Shown here one piece after another: positions 22,413 through 34,352 of a stretch of DNA of 64,000 bases. Numbering within the stretch: the first letter of the stretch is position 1; every line of letters starts with the position of its first letter. The DNA is from Tetrapyrgos nigripes (Eukaryota; Basidiomycota; Agaricomycetes; Agaricales; Campanellaceae). The DNA lies in NCBI GenBank assembly GCA_013368315.1, contig JAACJM010000028.1, positions 496,001 through 560,000 of the forward strand, written 5' to 3'. A program made the translations under genes and the position numbers. The notes under the pieces are model-generated. The model was not told where the DNA came from, ran no database searches, and worked only from the letters and a program-made list of their open reading frames with translations.

Positions 22413-23374
22413 ATGTAAAGGTTTTCGTCGTTTGGTATTGGAGTTGCATATCTCCCGTTAGCATTGGAATGCTGCACTGGATTAGGGTCAAGAACGTTAG
22501 ACATGTCGACGTCCATTAGGTAGAAGAGGAGAGGGAGAAATGAATGGAGTTGGGCTGATTTTACTTGTCTGTCTTCAGGCATTTTTGACTTTTTCATGAG
22601 TCCTCTGTGATATCTCTTCTACCTCACTTATTGGTGCATACTTTACTACTCTAGATTTCGTACACAATTCAGAATTCTTTTCATTTCACAACTGGGAGGA
22701 CAAGGAGGGTAGTACAGGCAGAGAAGCATGCACACAGAACGAGAGCGGACCACACAGTGAACGTGTATTTGTATTTCTGGATAGAACCACATGTACAGTG
22801 AACCAGAATGAATGTTAATGAACATTTATGTAAAATTTATCTGAACGAAAGCAAACGGTAGAGAACCAGGACAATTGCACAGTATGTGCAACCCATTCAA
22901 TGGAAAGCAAACGTGAGCGAACAAGACTGAAATTAAACTGCGTTAAATCTAGCTAAAATGTTCGCCTGTGCACAACTTTGCGAGTACTAGTCAGACCAAC
23001 AGTCTTTCGGACATGCACTGGGGTTTGCTCTGGGTCCATTGACTTTTCACTGGGTATAAAGTGACGATCCAAGCATTAAATACTTACAGAGTTCATTAAT
23101 TTTGAGTTAATAACTCCGCATGGACTGCGCGTGGCCTGCGGGATTGCCAGGATTCCTTTAGGATTACTCTCACTTTTCTCAATCTTATCTCATACTTTTC
23201 TCAATGCTCAAATTCTGAGTTAATTCAAACTTTTCTCATTATTTTCTCAGGCTTTTCTCATTGATAATAGGTACGTTTGCCCGCAGTGATTGAGTAACAT
23301 TGTGGAAAAAATCATTGGGATTGATGGTATCTTACTTTTTGGTGTCCTGCGCAAAGCGCAGAAGAAAAATAGAA
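22413..23374. other. AT-rich stretch without recognisable genes
   Basis: No coding potential I would defend. Near 23150-23275 a short motif CTTTTCTCA(A/T)T recurs about six times within 125 bases. Confidence 0.35.
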
Positions 23375-23580
23375 TTTTAGTAAAAAAAATCAGTCGGTAA
23401 AACATATATCAAAGTGTATAGAGCTACCGTCAATGACGTTTTGATTCTAATGGATTGGCTAGGGCTAGCAGAGAAAGATGAAGCCAGACAGAGGAGCAAA
23501 ATGAAAAGAACACAACTGAGGTTTGAACTTGGGGGCTCACGGTGGGAAAAATGATAGCATAACCACTTCGCCAAATAGCA
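23375..23580 (-). mobile_element. tRNA-derived SINE-like unit
   Basis: On the minus strand an A-box-like TGGCGAAGTGGTTATGC (23557-23573) is followed at tRNA spacing by a B-box-like AGTTCAAACCTC (23518-23529). About 135 bases of unrelated sequence follow, ending at a run of T (near 23383-23390) that would stop polymerase III. A tRNA-like head with an internal promoter, a tRNA-unrelated body and a T-run end is the usual SINE layout. It is not a functional tRNA, since the anticodon arm does not fold. Confidence 0.5.
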
Positions 23581-24295
23581 ATAGTTTGAATGCACTTATG
23601 ACAGGACATATGCCACTTGATTAATCTTGATTGACGTCCAGACATGAGCCGAATTCTTGACGCCCACCGGCGTTACCATAGTATTCGCAGTTTTGTCGGA
23701 TGTTTTCGTTGGTGACACTGTGGATTGTCGATGGATGGGTAAAGTAGGTCATACAATACGAGAGAGCCTAGCGCGTAAGACGTGTTGAAGGTTGAAGGCT
23801 GAAGGTTGACAATAGACAATTGTAAGGGGAAAAGTAGACGTGGGTTGGGTTAGCCAGAGCAACATGGCATGCAGATATTGATGTGGATATAGACATGTAA
23901 TACGACAAAAACGACTGAAGGAGCTGACACATGGGGAACAAGGGCAAGGAACAGGGGGAAAAACTCACCATTCGGAATCTGGTTTCTGGGTGATAAATAG
24001 TAGTGCATACGTGAGGGCACTGGATAAGGATGAGCAGGAGCCGGAGGAGTCAGTGAGGAGCAGATGGTGATGGTTGCGGAGAAGATGACAGTGATGACAT
24101 GGTTGTCGACGTCAACGATCCCAGTCCAGACCGAGTCTAGATATTTCGGTTTTAATTTTAATAGGGGTGGGAGTTTGAAGCTGTGGTAAAATTTCGAGGT
24201 CGACCTAAATTAACTCGGCCCAAAAGGGCCTCGTAACTATCCACTTCCACTATGGGTCATCTCACTCTGGTGTACCATACTACAGAATAGAGACC

Positions 24296-24891
24296 ATGTC
24301 TGCAGACCATGGCATCAGGGCCGCAGGTGGAACGAAAAGCAGCTGGCCAGCAAAAAACACCCTCGCCGTCAGGTCGAAGCTTGCATTGCTGAAACTCTTC
24401 TTCATACTAGACATCCATCATGGGACTGAGGTCCCAGAACTCCTGGTACGGCTTCTTGGGACTGAAAGGGCCAACACCTCTCTCATGGATCTTATGTTGA
24501 AAGACATTCAGTCTGGGATTCATCATCTCCGGTCAAAACCCCCCTGGCATCAAATCGAACTTCTTTTCTCAGTCTTAAGCTTCATTCCGTGCTGTTCTAC
24601 GGGTTTGTGCACCGGTAAGTACTATTTGACTACTGTAGCATTTGAGTTTCAAGCATGTATGCATGCGCAAATTCTCTTGAAATCTCTCTTTTTCTTTTTT
24701 TTTCTTACTCTGCGCTGGACTTTTAGGCCGGGATACCCAAGAGAATGGCGCAAAAACCGTTCTACGTCTCACATGTCGTACCCCGAGTTCATTCCACGGT
24801 TCCTTGGTCCCATGTGCGACTCGTGTCCATTTGAATCAAAGCACGCTGTCTGCTAGTAACATGATGCCTCATGAACTATTCTTGTGATAGA
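24296..24891 (+). CDS. uncharacterised two-exon gene
   Basis: From ATG 24296 about 107 codons run to a GTAAGT donor at about 24615 (..CSTGLCTG). An intron of about 110 nt with a T-rich 3' end ends at TTTTAG (about 24726), after which the frame reads RDTQENGAKTVLRL and stops near 24891. The protein is about 160 residues, with a central hydrophobic stretch (LLKLFFILDI) and no recognised domain. It lies upstream of the GTPase pair. Confidence 0.35.
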
Positions 24892-25039
24892 TACCACCGT
24901 CTAACCTTCCTTTGTTCCTGTTCACCGAGCCCAATCCCTGTTCAACTGGTGTCTCGTTTTATATACAACTCAGTCACAAACCGGTAGACGAAACATTGGC
25001 TTCGCCGAAATTATCCGTAGTGTGTATCAGTAATTTTCG

Positions 25040-26932
25040 TTTTTGGGGTCTTTGGCGCCAAGCCTCAACAGTTTTGCCATTCTAATCGCTGTCCTCGGAC
25101 GTACTGGTTTCTTTGATCCAAATTTATCTTACCACCCTGTTCGAACCATCAAGTGGTCATCCCAGGTGTCCATCTATCTTCACCGTAGGTTGACAGCTCC
25201 AAGGCAGCTTCGGATTGCCCATTGATTCCGAACCAATCCGTAGTACTCGCGATGAATCATGGAAACGGCATAACCACGAAGCTATTGATAGGCCCATCGA
25301 TACGCCGCTGTCGAACACTTGTGACTTGTCCCGATTCCATTAGACAATTGCATGTTGGATTCGAGTCTCACTTCAATCATCCACTCAAACAACCATGGCC
25401 ACCATTCCCCCCGGGCTACCTTCGAAAGTAGAAGAAACTCTCGCTGTGTGTCCACAGTCGGTATTACTCGGATTTATCCTCTGATTTATCTAAACTCACT
25501 ACATCAGATTTCGAATCTAGTTGGCAATGTCGGATTTTCTCTGTATCTCTGAATTTGGACTCATTTACACCTAGGCTGGCGTCTGAAAGTCTTCTCTTGT
25601 TAGTAACATATTCAACATTGGTCTCAAAGTGCGTTTATATCTGCCGAACTATGGGATGATTTGTGACAAAGAGAACAGGACGTCAATATTGCGCATGGCC
25701 GCGTCGGGAAAGCGGACATTAATCACGGATACACTTCTCCTGAGAACCCGCGATTCATCCTACACGATAGTAAAGGCTTTGAACCGGGTTTAGAAAACAC
25801 TTGGTCCACTGTAGAAGGATTCATTCGGGACAGATGCAGCATGGAGCGACCACTGAAGGATCGGGTGCATACCATCTAGTAAAACCTTGCTTATCTGTAC
25901 CCATTGTAGTTGACATCCGTATATCCATAGGCTTTGCATAGAGACTCCCCGCACTGGATCTCGTCTGATGGAATGGAGACCGGAGACCAGCAGCTCACTA
26001 AACTCGCCAACCAGTGTAAGACGAAGTATGCATTTCCTCAATCTGTCAGAACTGATTTTGTCAAAGCTCAGGTTCCCGTCATTGTTGTTTTCACCAAATA
26101 CGACCTACTCTGCAATGAAAAGTCCAAGAAACGACGTAAGGATTTTCCATCCGAAGCGTCCGAAATTCGAAAAAGAAATGCCGACGATGAGGCGGCAGCT
26201 GATCTCAAGAAGCGTGCTAATGATTATGCCGACTTCGACTAGTTTGCCAGAATACTGGATGGATTTGGGAAAAAGCACGATCTTTGAGGGACAAGTTCTG
26301 TGGGATTGCGTTTCCCGCATTCATCGTGATGAAATTTCATGACCCAAACCAGGTTCACTTGTCTGTCTTAATCCGCCAACTCGTTCTCATGCATACTTTT
26401 CAGCTACTTTCAGGGCACGAATTTTGTACCGCCATGGTCAAGCTCATTGAGCCGTTATCGATCCACTCCGAGTCTCAGCCGTGAGTCGCATAAAAACACC
26501 TTTTTTGAAAGCGAAGCTTGACCTGATCTAGCAGTGATATACAGTATACTGTCACAGACCTCTAATCTGTCTCAATGTCAAATTCCTTTATGGAAGGTAT
26601 CAAAAAAGGTGAGTTAGTGATTTTTTTTTTTAGTTCTAAAAGCCTCATGGATCGTTATGTCTAGCTCTTTAACTGCACTATGCCTCGGGGCATATATCGT
26701 GAATCTCACCTTGATACTACACAATCTCTTCATTGATATGTTGACCCAGGAGCCCCCACGACCAGTCACAAGAGAGCTCATTGACGATACGTTACAAAGA
26801 TACAAAGCGTCGGATATCAGGAGAGTTCATGGATTGATTCGGGCTATAGTTGATCAAATGTTGACCTTACATCCCGAGGAAAAGATTGCGGATCTGATCA
26901 GGGGGGAGTTGGGGATGGAGACTGTAAAATGA
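25040..26932 (+). pseudogene. degenerate MMR_HSR1-type GTPase gene, copy 1
   Basis: Recognisable pieces appear in the right order. The switch/G3 region near 25690-25880 reads INHGYTSPENPRFILHDSKG. After an apparent intron come WLCIETPRTGSRL and a G4-like VPVIVVFTKYDLL near 26070-26110. The C-terminal hydrophobic module at 26640-26932 reads LCLGAYIVNLTLILHNLFID and PPRPVTRELIDDTL. A possible remnant of the P-loop strand, AILIAVLGRTG, occurs near 25075-25110 but lacks GKS/T. I could not chain all pieces in frame, so I treat it as decayed. The family (soluble GTP-binding proteins with an AIG1/HSR1-like G domain) is expanded in mushrooms and of unknown function. Confidence 0.5.
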
Positions 26933-27779
26933 ATCAGGAATGATAATTTGTAACACACATGGTAGCCTATAAATTCATATTCGGAGAACAAACGGATAAC
27001 TCATTATCAGCTTTCGCCCCCTCCTAAGTTCTGCAACATTCTATGCCTGCTGGCGTTGCATATTTTCTGAGCCTCCCTTAGACGAATCTCGAGTCTAAAG
27101 TTCTCCTTTTCCATCCTTCTATTTCACCTCCAATCGCCTCGCAACTGGTGACTATTTATTTGTGCCAAGACTCTTTCACCGGTTTTTCTTTGGTTTTTCT
27201 CTATTTCACTGCGACCCCCTTTTCAACTTCCCACAACCCACTCTTCGCGTCCGTGTTCATCACGACCTTTCTTCCCTGTCCGTACCTGTATTGTCATCTT
27301 TTTGACCCATAGTTCTTCCATTTCCCTCTTACGACCATAATGATTCCAGACATCGGCACGTGTGAATATGTTTTCACAGAAGTTCACTGTCGAAGATCGG
27401 TTGAGGTTGCGCACATTGCGGCTGCCGCACTGTGAGGGTTTTCAGATTGGTATGTACGGACCGAGTCTTCTTCTGAACTCGATCTCGGTTATTCATGTTC
27501 GGGTTAGGAACATGGTCACCAGTGCTCTTCGGAAAACAAAATCGGATTCGTGTGTTCGTCGCGCTATAAGCCCACATACTTCTATGATGATGTCGCAAGA
27601 AGCTGATGGTGGCGTCAAGATTTAGTACACGAAGCATGGTTCATGTGGTTTCGAACATGGAACGTTCCATTATCCATTATGATATATGGTGACTGATTGA
27701 CAGGTACTATTATAATCCTAGGCCACAGCGAATATATAAGCCCTGTACCCCGGCTCGCTCGATATATACAAGCATTGAC

Positions 27780-28969
27780 ATGGACAGCAACGTCTCAGCA
27801 GCGTCCGAGCTTCGACAGAAATATCGGCATTTTCGTATACTCGTCATTGGTCGTGCTAATGCTGGCAAAACGACGCTCTTGAAGCGAGTCTGTAATACCA
27901 CAGAAGAGCCTTGCATTTATGATGAAGAGAAAAGAAACTTGGTGTGTTCCCGTCGTCTGAACATAGAAATTATAAACTGACCTTCAGGCACATCTTACAG
28001 CTAGAGCCTACTGCAGACGTAAATTATTGGAATCCTCCTAATATCTTTACCTGCTGAATCCATTAATCAGCGTGGAATTCACGACATCTACCGGCCATTT
28101 GCGTTTTCCAGTAATCCGCAGTTCATCTTCCATGATTCACCTGGCTTTGAGAAGGGTGGTGTGAAAGAGCTGGAGGATGTCCAACAGTTTATTAAGAACT
28201 GCGCAGAGGCAACGAATGTGGAGGACCAACTTCATGCAGTTTGGTATGTTTCTGATCAGTTTGGTTTCATTATTAGTATTGACTGCTATTGTAGGTTTTG
28301 CCTGGTAACTGACGCAGCAAGACCTTTGTTGGAACTGGAAGAAAGATTTTTCAAGGAGAAGCGCTTTGGAAATGGTTTGTTTTTTTCATTCATCATTTGT
28401 GTCAATTTCCAACCGTCGTCTAGTTCCAGTGATTGCTATATTTACCAAGTTTGATGACCTGGTTACGCAACACTATGATGAAGATAGGGAAGACATTGAA
28501 ATCCGTAACAATGCAACAGCATTTGTGGAAAATAAATTTCGAAAACCACTAGCAGAGTGTGATTACCCACCCAGCGCATATTTATGCTTGGAAGGTATGG
28601 TCTTGAATTTGTCTCTGAAGTACTACCATTCATTGTGTGGGCAGATATGCAAGAAGACAATGGTAATCACCAGCAACAGGTAACAGAACTAATAGAGAAA
28701 ACTGCAGATTCACTTGGTGATCCTGCCCTTGAGTTACTATTTGTTTCCATCCAGCAAAACAATTTGGAACTTTGCATCAAATATGCAGTCAAATAGTAGG
28801 TGTTTCCTATATGTGATTTTCTCTCAGTCTAAGTTCTGTTTACGCAGCGCAAACCTTGCAAATTTTACCTTGGAAAGAGATGCTTTGCATTGCCTGGAAT
28901 GGTTCTGTCATGCCTATGTGAGCTCAGTTGCAATACATATTATGCCTTTAATCCTTGAGATTGCAGGTT
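27780..28969 (+). CDS. MMR_HSR1-type GTPase, copy 2
   Basis: ATG 27780 opens exon 1, with the G1 motif ILVIGRANAGKTTLLKRV and a donor at 27942. A short exon (LEPTAD) follows, then an exon with G3 IFHDSPGFEKGG. Further introns join in phase to FCLVTDAARPLLELEERFF, to G4 VPVIAIFTKFDDL, and to DMQEDNGNHQQQ and ELLFVSIQQNNLELC. After an intron at about 28797-28845 the frame continues as ANLANFTLERDALHCLEWFC and stops at 28969. All GTP-binding motifs are present and the splices are consistent, so it appears functional. A related C-terminal-like exon occurs at 32278 beyond a 3-kb minisatellite region and may belong to the same gene. The role is unknown. Confidence 0.72.
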
Positions 28970-29384
28970 AAGGTGGGTGCAATAATTTGAGGAAACAGTT
29001 GAGGTACGTAACATGTAAACGTATCATTTATCCTCTCTTTAACATTACAAGTATAGGGCAGTGAACAAAGAATGTGGATAAACAGAGTTATGTAAGTAAT
29101 AAACCATTTTAAAACAGTGATTTCAACACTAATAGAATAAGTAGGATGTGAGTAATGAACAGTATGCAAGGATGTATAACTGACAGAATCATGTCAGTAT
29201 GTATGTCAAATTTTATTGAAATGTAGGAAAGAGATAAATAGTTGCATAGGGGAAGACAGTAAGTTTCTAATTTACTGAGAAAAAGAAACATACTGACTTC
29301 ACATGCATTGTGGTAGGAGGTGAGAGAGAGAGTCAAAGGTTGATTTTCAAGACTAGAATACTGAGAATTTCACTGGGAAATTAT
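28970..29384. other. AT-rich spacer before the minisatellite
   Basis: Nothing recognised; it contains multiple stops in all frames on the plus strand. Confidence 0.4.
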
Positions 29385-29389
29385 TTAGG

Positions 29390-32045
29390 AGGCAGTGAGT
29401 GTCCCTGCCTGTTCAGGGAGCAGCACCTGCTGACCAGCCCTGCTGAAAATGTGTCTAGAAAGTGAGTGTGTCACCGCTTGTGTTGGGAGCAGCATCTGCT
29501 GACCAGGCCCCCTGAAAATGTTTCCAGCTTGTGAGTGTGTCTCTGCCTGTGCTGGGAGGAGCATCTGCTGACCAGGCCCCACTGAAAATGTGTCCAGATT
29601 GTGAGTGTGTCTCTGCCTATGCTGGGGGCAGCATCTGCTGACCAGGTCCCCCTGAAAATGTGTCCAGTATGTGAGTGTGTCTCTGCCTGTCGTGGGAGCA
29701 GCATCTGCTGACCAGGGCCCCCTGAAAATGTGTGCAGGGAGTGAGTGTGTCTCTGCCTGTCCTGGGAGCAGCATCTACTGGCCAGACCCCCCTGAAAATG
29801 TGTCCAGGAAGTGAGTGTGTCTCTGCCTGTGCTGGGACCAGCATCTGCTGACCAGGCCCTGCTGAAAATGTGTCCAGGATGTGAGTGTGTCTCTGCCTGT
29901 GCTGGGAGCAGCATCTGCTGACCAGGCCCCCCTGAAAATGTGTCCAGTATGTGAGTGTGTCTCTGCCTGCGCTGGGAGCAGCATCTGCTGACCAGGCCCC
30001 CCCTGAAAATTTGTGCAGGGAGTGAGTGTGTCTCTGCCTGTGCTGGGAGCAGCATCTGCTGACCAGGTCCCCCTGAAAATGTGTCCAGTATGTGAGTGTG
30101 TCTCTGCCTGTGCTGGTAGCAGCATCTGCTGACCAGGCCCCACTGAAAATGTGTTTAGATTGTGAGTGTGTCTCTGCCTGTGCTGGGAGCAGCATCTGCT
30201 GACCAGGCCCCCCTGAAAATATGTCCAGAATGTGAGTCTCTGCCTGTGCTGGGAGCAGCATCTGCTGACCAGGTCCCCCTGAAAATGTGTCCAGTATGTG
30301 AGTCTGTCTCTGCCTGTGCTGGGAGCAGCATCTGCTGACCAGACCCCCCTGAAAATGTGTCCAGGATGTGAGTGTGTCTCTGCCTGTGCTGGGAGCAGCA
30401 TCTGCTGACCAGGCCCCCCCTGAAAATTTGTGCAGGGAGTGAGTGTGTCTCTGCCTGTGCTGGGAGCAGCATCTGCTGACCAGGTCCCCCTGAAAATGTG
30501 TCCAGTATGTGAGTGTGTCTCTGCCTGTGCTGGGAGCAGCATCTGCTGACCAGGCCCCCCTGAAAATGTGTCCAGTATGTGAGTGTGCCTCTGCCTGTGC
30601 TGGGAGCAGCATCTGCTGACCAGGCCCCCTGAAAATGTGTCCAGCAAGTGAGTGTGTCTCTGCCTGTGCTGGGAGCAGCATCTGCTGACCAGGCCCCCCT
30701 GAAAATGTGTGCAGGGAGTGAGTGTGTCTCTGCCTGTGCTGGGAGCAGCATCCACTGACAAGGCCGCCCTGAAAATGTGTGCAGAGAGTGAGTGTGTCTC
30801 TGCCTGTGCTGGGAGCAGCATCCACTGACCAGGCCCCCCTGAAAATGTGCCCAGAATGTGAGTGTGTCTCTGCCTGTCCTGGGCGCAGCATCTGCTGACC
30901 AGGCCTCCCTGAAAATGTCTCCAGTATGTGAGTGTGTCTCCTGTGCTGGGAGCAGGATCTGCTGACCAGGCCCCACCTAAAATGTGTCCAGTATGTGAGT
31001 GTGTCTCTGCCTGTGCTGGGAGCAGCATCTGCTAACCAGGCCCCCCTGAAAATGTGTCCAGATGGTGAGTATGTCTCTGCCAGTCCTGGGAGCAGCATCT
31101 GCTGACCAGGCCCCCCTGAAAATGTGTCCAGTATGTGAGTGTGTCTCTGCCTGTGCTGGGAGCAGCATCTGCTGACCAGGCCCCCCTGAAAATGTGTGCA
31201 GGGAGTGAGTGTGTCTCTGCCTGTGCTGGGAGCAGCATCTGCTGACCAGGCCCCCCTGAAAATGTGTGCAGGGAGTGAGTGTCTCTCTGCCTGTGCTGGG
31301 AGCAGCATCTGCTGACCAGGCCCCCCTGAAAATGTGTCCAGCGAGTGAGTGTGTCTCTACCTGTGCTGGGAGCAGCATCTGCTGACCAGGCCTCCCTGAA
31401 AATGTGTCCAGAGTGTGAGTGTGTCCCTGCTTGTGCTGGGAGCAGCATCTGTTGACCAGGCCTCCCTGAAAATGTGTCCAGGATGTGAGTGTGTCTCTGC
31501 CTGTGCTGGGAGCAGCATCTGCTGACCAGGCCCCCCTGAAAATGTGTCCAGCTTGTGAGTGTGTCTCTGCCTGTGCTGGGAGCAGCATCTGCTGACCAGG
31601 CCCCCCTGAAAATGTGTCCAGCTTGTGAGTGTGTCTCTGCCTGTGCTGGGAGCAGCATCTGCTGACCAGGCCCCCCTGAAAATGTGTCCAGCTTGTGAGT
31701 GTGTCCCTGCCTGTGCTGGGAGCCACATCTGCTGACCAGGCCTCCCTTAAAATGTGTCCAGCAAGTGAGTGTGTCCCTGATTCTGCTGGGAGCAGCATCT
31801 GCTGACCAGGCCCCCCTGAAAATGTGTCCAGTATGTAAGTGTGTCTCTCCTGTGCTGGGAGCAGCATCTGCTGACCAGGCCCCCCTGAAAATGTGTCCAG
31901 TATGTGAGTGTGTCTCTGCCTGTGCTGGGAGCAGCATCTGTTGACCAGACCCTCCTGAAAATGTGTCCAGGGTGTGAGTGTGTCTCTGCCTGTGCCACCA
32001 TCCACTGACTAGGCCCTGTGAAAATCTGTTCAGCAAGTAAGTGTG
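29390..32045. repeat. 70-bp minisatellite, about 38 copies
   Basis: The unit on the plus strand is GTGAGTGTGTCTCTGCCTGT, then GCTGGGAGCAGCATCTGCTG, then ACCAGGCCCCCCTGAAAATG, then TGTCCAGTAT. The period is 70 bases, shown for example by AGCAGCATCT at 31091, 31161 and 31231. Copies differ mainly in the last few bases (CCAGTAT, CCAGGAT, GCAGGGA, CCAGCTT) and by 1-2 base indels in the C run. Copies are partly grouped, suggesting higher-order duplication. Each unit contains GTGAGT, a perfect splice donor on the plus strand. Confidence 0.93.
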
Positions 32046-32277
32046 TTCATCTAGCCCTGAATGGTTTACTCTAAATATTATACCACTGCTTTAGTTGGTC
32101 AACACATTTCATTGTACATGACTCTTTCAAGTAATTCTAATGCCTCATATAGAATGAAAACACAAAGACAGTACAGCAAATCATGAATGACACTTTTTTC
32201 CCAGTATATTCTTTGTTTGTTCCTTCATTTATGCTGTACTAACTGCATATAACAGCAATCATTGGAATCATTTGCAG

Positions 32278-32577
32278 GTCTGTTTAATTTTGCCCTCTGA
32301 TTCAAACAAATTTTCATATGAGATCCTGTGCCTGATAGCACTACTTATATGTGCTGAACAGTCTTTCTGGATCATGTCTCAACCTGGATCCCTTTACTTT
32401 GAAGCAGCATTTCGTGATGCTTGGAAAATGTGGAAGGAAGATCATGCAAAGGCAGCACATCTCCACACTGCCCTAGGCAGACTTTCCACTCGTGATGAGC
32501 AGAGCAATGCATTTGCACTGAATGAATGGAAAAAGGAATTGATCAAGATTATATTGGAAAATCGCCTCAGTATGTTA
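32278..32577 (+). CDS. exon-like frame, possible C-terminus of GTPase copy 2
   Basis: After a TTTGCAG acceptor-like site (32271-32277) the frame reads ILCLIALLICAEQSFWIMSQ and EAAFRDAWKMWKEDHAK, with a hydrophobic helix followed by an amphipathic region. It ends near 32577, where a GTATGT donor-like site follows ILENRLS. The style matches the helical C-terminal part of mushroom GTPases of this family. If joined to 27780-28969, the intron would be about 3.3 kb and would contain the whole minisatellite. The phase of the join could not be confirmed. Confidence 0.4.
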
Positions 32578-32875
32578 TTTCTGAACACTAATGTCTATAT
32601 TGTTCCTTTCAATAATTGTTCTTCAGCACATGCAAATAGGCAGTAATTGTCATCTTAATATCCTGCCATTCCATGACTATGATTCAACTCCTAGTCAAAT
32701 CAATCTCCATCCTCAGAATTACTAGTTGGATGAATCAGATTTGCTTTCATTTCTATGCATCTACTTTTCTATTTGACCATTAAAAAATTGATTTGGTATG
32801 TGGGCTTTGGTAAATGGAATCAAATATTGTGTATTAGTGTTTTGTATTTGTTAAAAATTTAAACTTGCAGGGGTG

Positions 32876-33171
32876 TCATGAACTCTAACTGGTAGTCCAG
32901 ACCCAGGGCAAACCTCCCTGAACTCTCTGCATGGTGAGGCTGCGAGAAAGAGTTTATGAAAATAGAACAATGGCCATATAATGTATCAAAGATGAGAAGT
33001 ATAGATCAAATATGGATATATGTAGGTACCAAGCTATAGAAGTTTGATTGACAGATATTATAGGGTTCACTAAGTCTGAATCTGAGTATAAATCAATGAG
33101 GAAAAGCGATAGAAGAATGATGAAAGAAGAAAAGGTAGAAGGAGAGCAAAGAACTGTAGCAGTTCATGACA
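32876..33171. repeat. gypsy LTR fragments, rearranged
   Basis: Starts TGTCATGAACTC and ends GAACTGTAGCAGTTCATGACA-like (last 10 bases GTTCATGACA). The right end matches the outer end of the LTR at 15980 in the same orientation, opposite to that expected for the plus-strand gag next to it. Two partial LTRs joined head to head would explain it. Confidence 0.45.
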
Positions 33172-33315
33172 CTTTGTAGTAGATAGTTTAAATGCAAAAT
33201 CAACTAAGCTGGTCTCACATCTCTTATGATGCACTCTCCTCTCCTTTCGTGCTCGAACCATCTTCCTGATTCAAAGGGGCAAAGAGAAGGCCCTAAGAGA
33301 TTGTAGAGATAGTAT

Positions 33316-34352
33316 ATGACAAGTCGACGGTCCGCATCTGCAGATCCAAATCTTCCCTGTGCAAATCATCTGCATGCTTATTGGCCCAGATCAAAACAAG
33401 ATGCTTATTATATTGCAGACAACGAAGAAAATCTGTGGAAGTTCTGCAGCGATCTACCATGTCTTAATAGATACAACGGACAGAGACTCCCTCCCAATGT
33501 TTTCCTTAGTCCACCATTTGAAGTTATAACTGATAATCAGGAACAGGAGATTCGAAAGGCACATCCCGTCATCAATTCTGAAACTGAACCAGATCAGGGA
33601 ACATCTACCCCTACAAACACTCAACTGAATCCAGATCCTCTTCCTTTTGTACCACCAGATCCCCTACCAGATCCATCTTCTAATAACCTGCTGACTCCTC
33701 CCAAAAATCCTTCTCCTGATCCATCAGAACCAAATGACCCTTCTTCTCCCACGATTCCATCTACCAAAGGACCATCTGTAGCCCCTTGTCATCTGCCCCC
33801 TTCTCCTTCTCTAGATCCATCAGATCCAGATGATTCAGCTATGTCTGATGTAGCGCCTAATGACTCTAATAGTACTTCCAAACGAGGAAGGAAACCTGAC
33901 ACCTTTAATGTAGAATGTGATGAGGCAAAGCAGTGGTTAGCTTTGTTTAACAACTACCTACATCAGAACAAGGCCAAATACTTGACTGAGGAGTCCAAGG
34001 TGTCCTTATTCCTCTCGTTCTTCACAGGAGAAAAGGAGGAGATTGGGCAACTCAACAAATCACAGAACAAGAAGATGGTGAGGAAGATGAGAAAGTTAAA
34101 CCAGAAGGCAGGTGATGGACAACATTAAAGGAGATAAAGGACAGATTTAAGAAGGACTTCAAAGCCCTTGCTGCTGATGAGGTTGCACAATCTAAAATCA
34201 AGAATGCTAGGATGAAGAGAACAGACATTAGTAGCTACAATGGTATCTTCAATACATACAGGGAAGAGTCGGACTACAGAGAAACGGCTCAGGTCTTCCA
34301 AAGGATCTTTGGAAGTTGGTGGGGCAAACGTGGCCGAAGTGGAAGGACCGGG
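33316..34352 (+). pseudogene. gypsy gag, truncated
   Basis: ATG 33316 opens 270 codons (MTSRRSASADPNLPC..), with the Pro/Ser/Asp linker DPSPDPSEPNDPSSPTIPST and GRKPDTFNVECDEAKQWLAL. It is clearly homologous to the minus-strand gag at 13480-14851. The frame then shifts and continues near 34212 (DISSYNGIFNTYREESDY). It stops matching at AAGTGGAAGGAC (about 34350), where the GGCAGA array begins. Zinc knuckle, protease and polymerase are missing. A 13-base deletion relative to the other copy lies near 34290. Confidence 0.75.

Noticed and set aside
23518..23573. Functional tRNA gene on the minus strand
   Set aside because: A- and B-boxes are present, but acceptor and anticodon stems do not pair; a SINE-like head is the better call.
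29385..32036. Long open frames on the minus strand, up to 563 codons, with repeated SADAAPSTGRDTLT-like units
   Set aside because: They are a by-product of the 70-bp minisatellite. Because 70 is not a multiple of three, each frame passes through all three phases of the same unit, and several overlapping frames are equally open. There is no start context or known domain.
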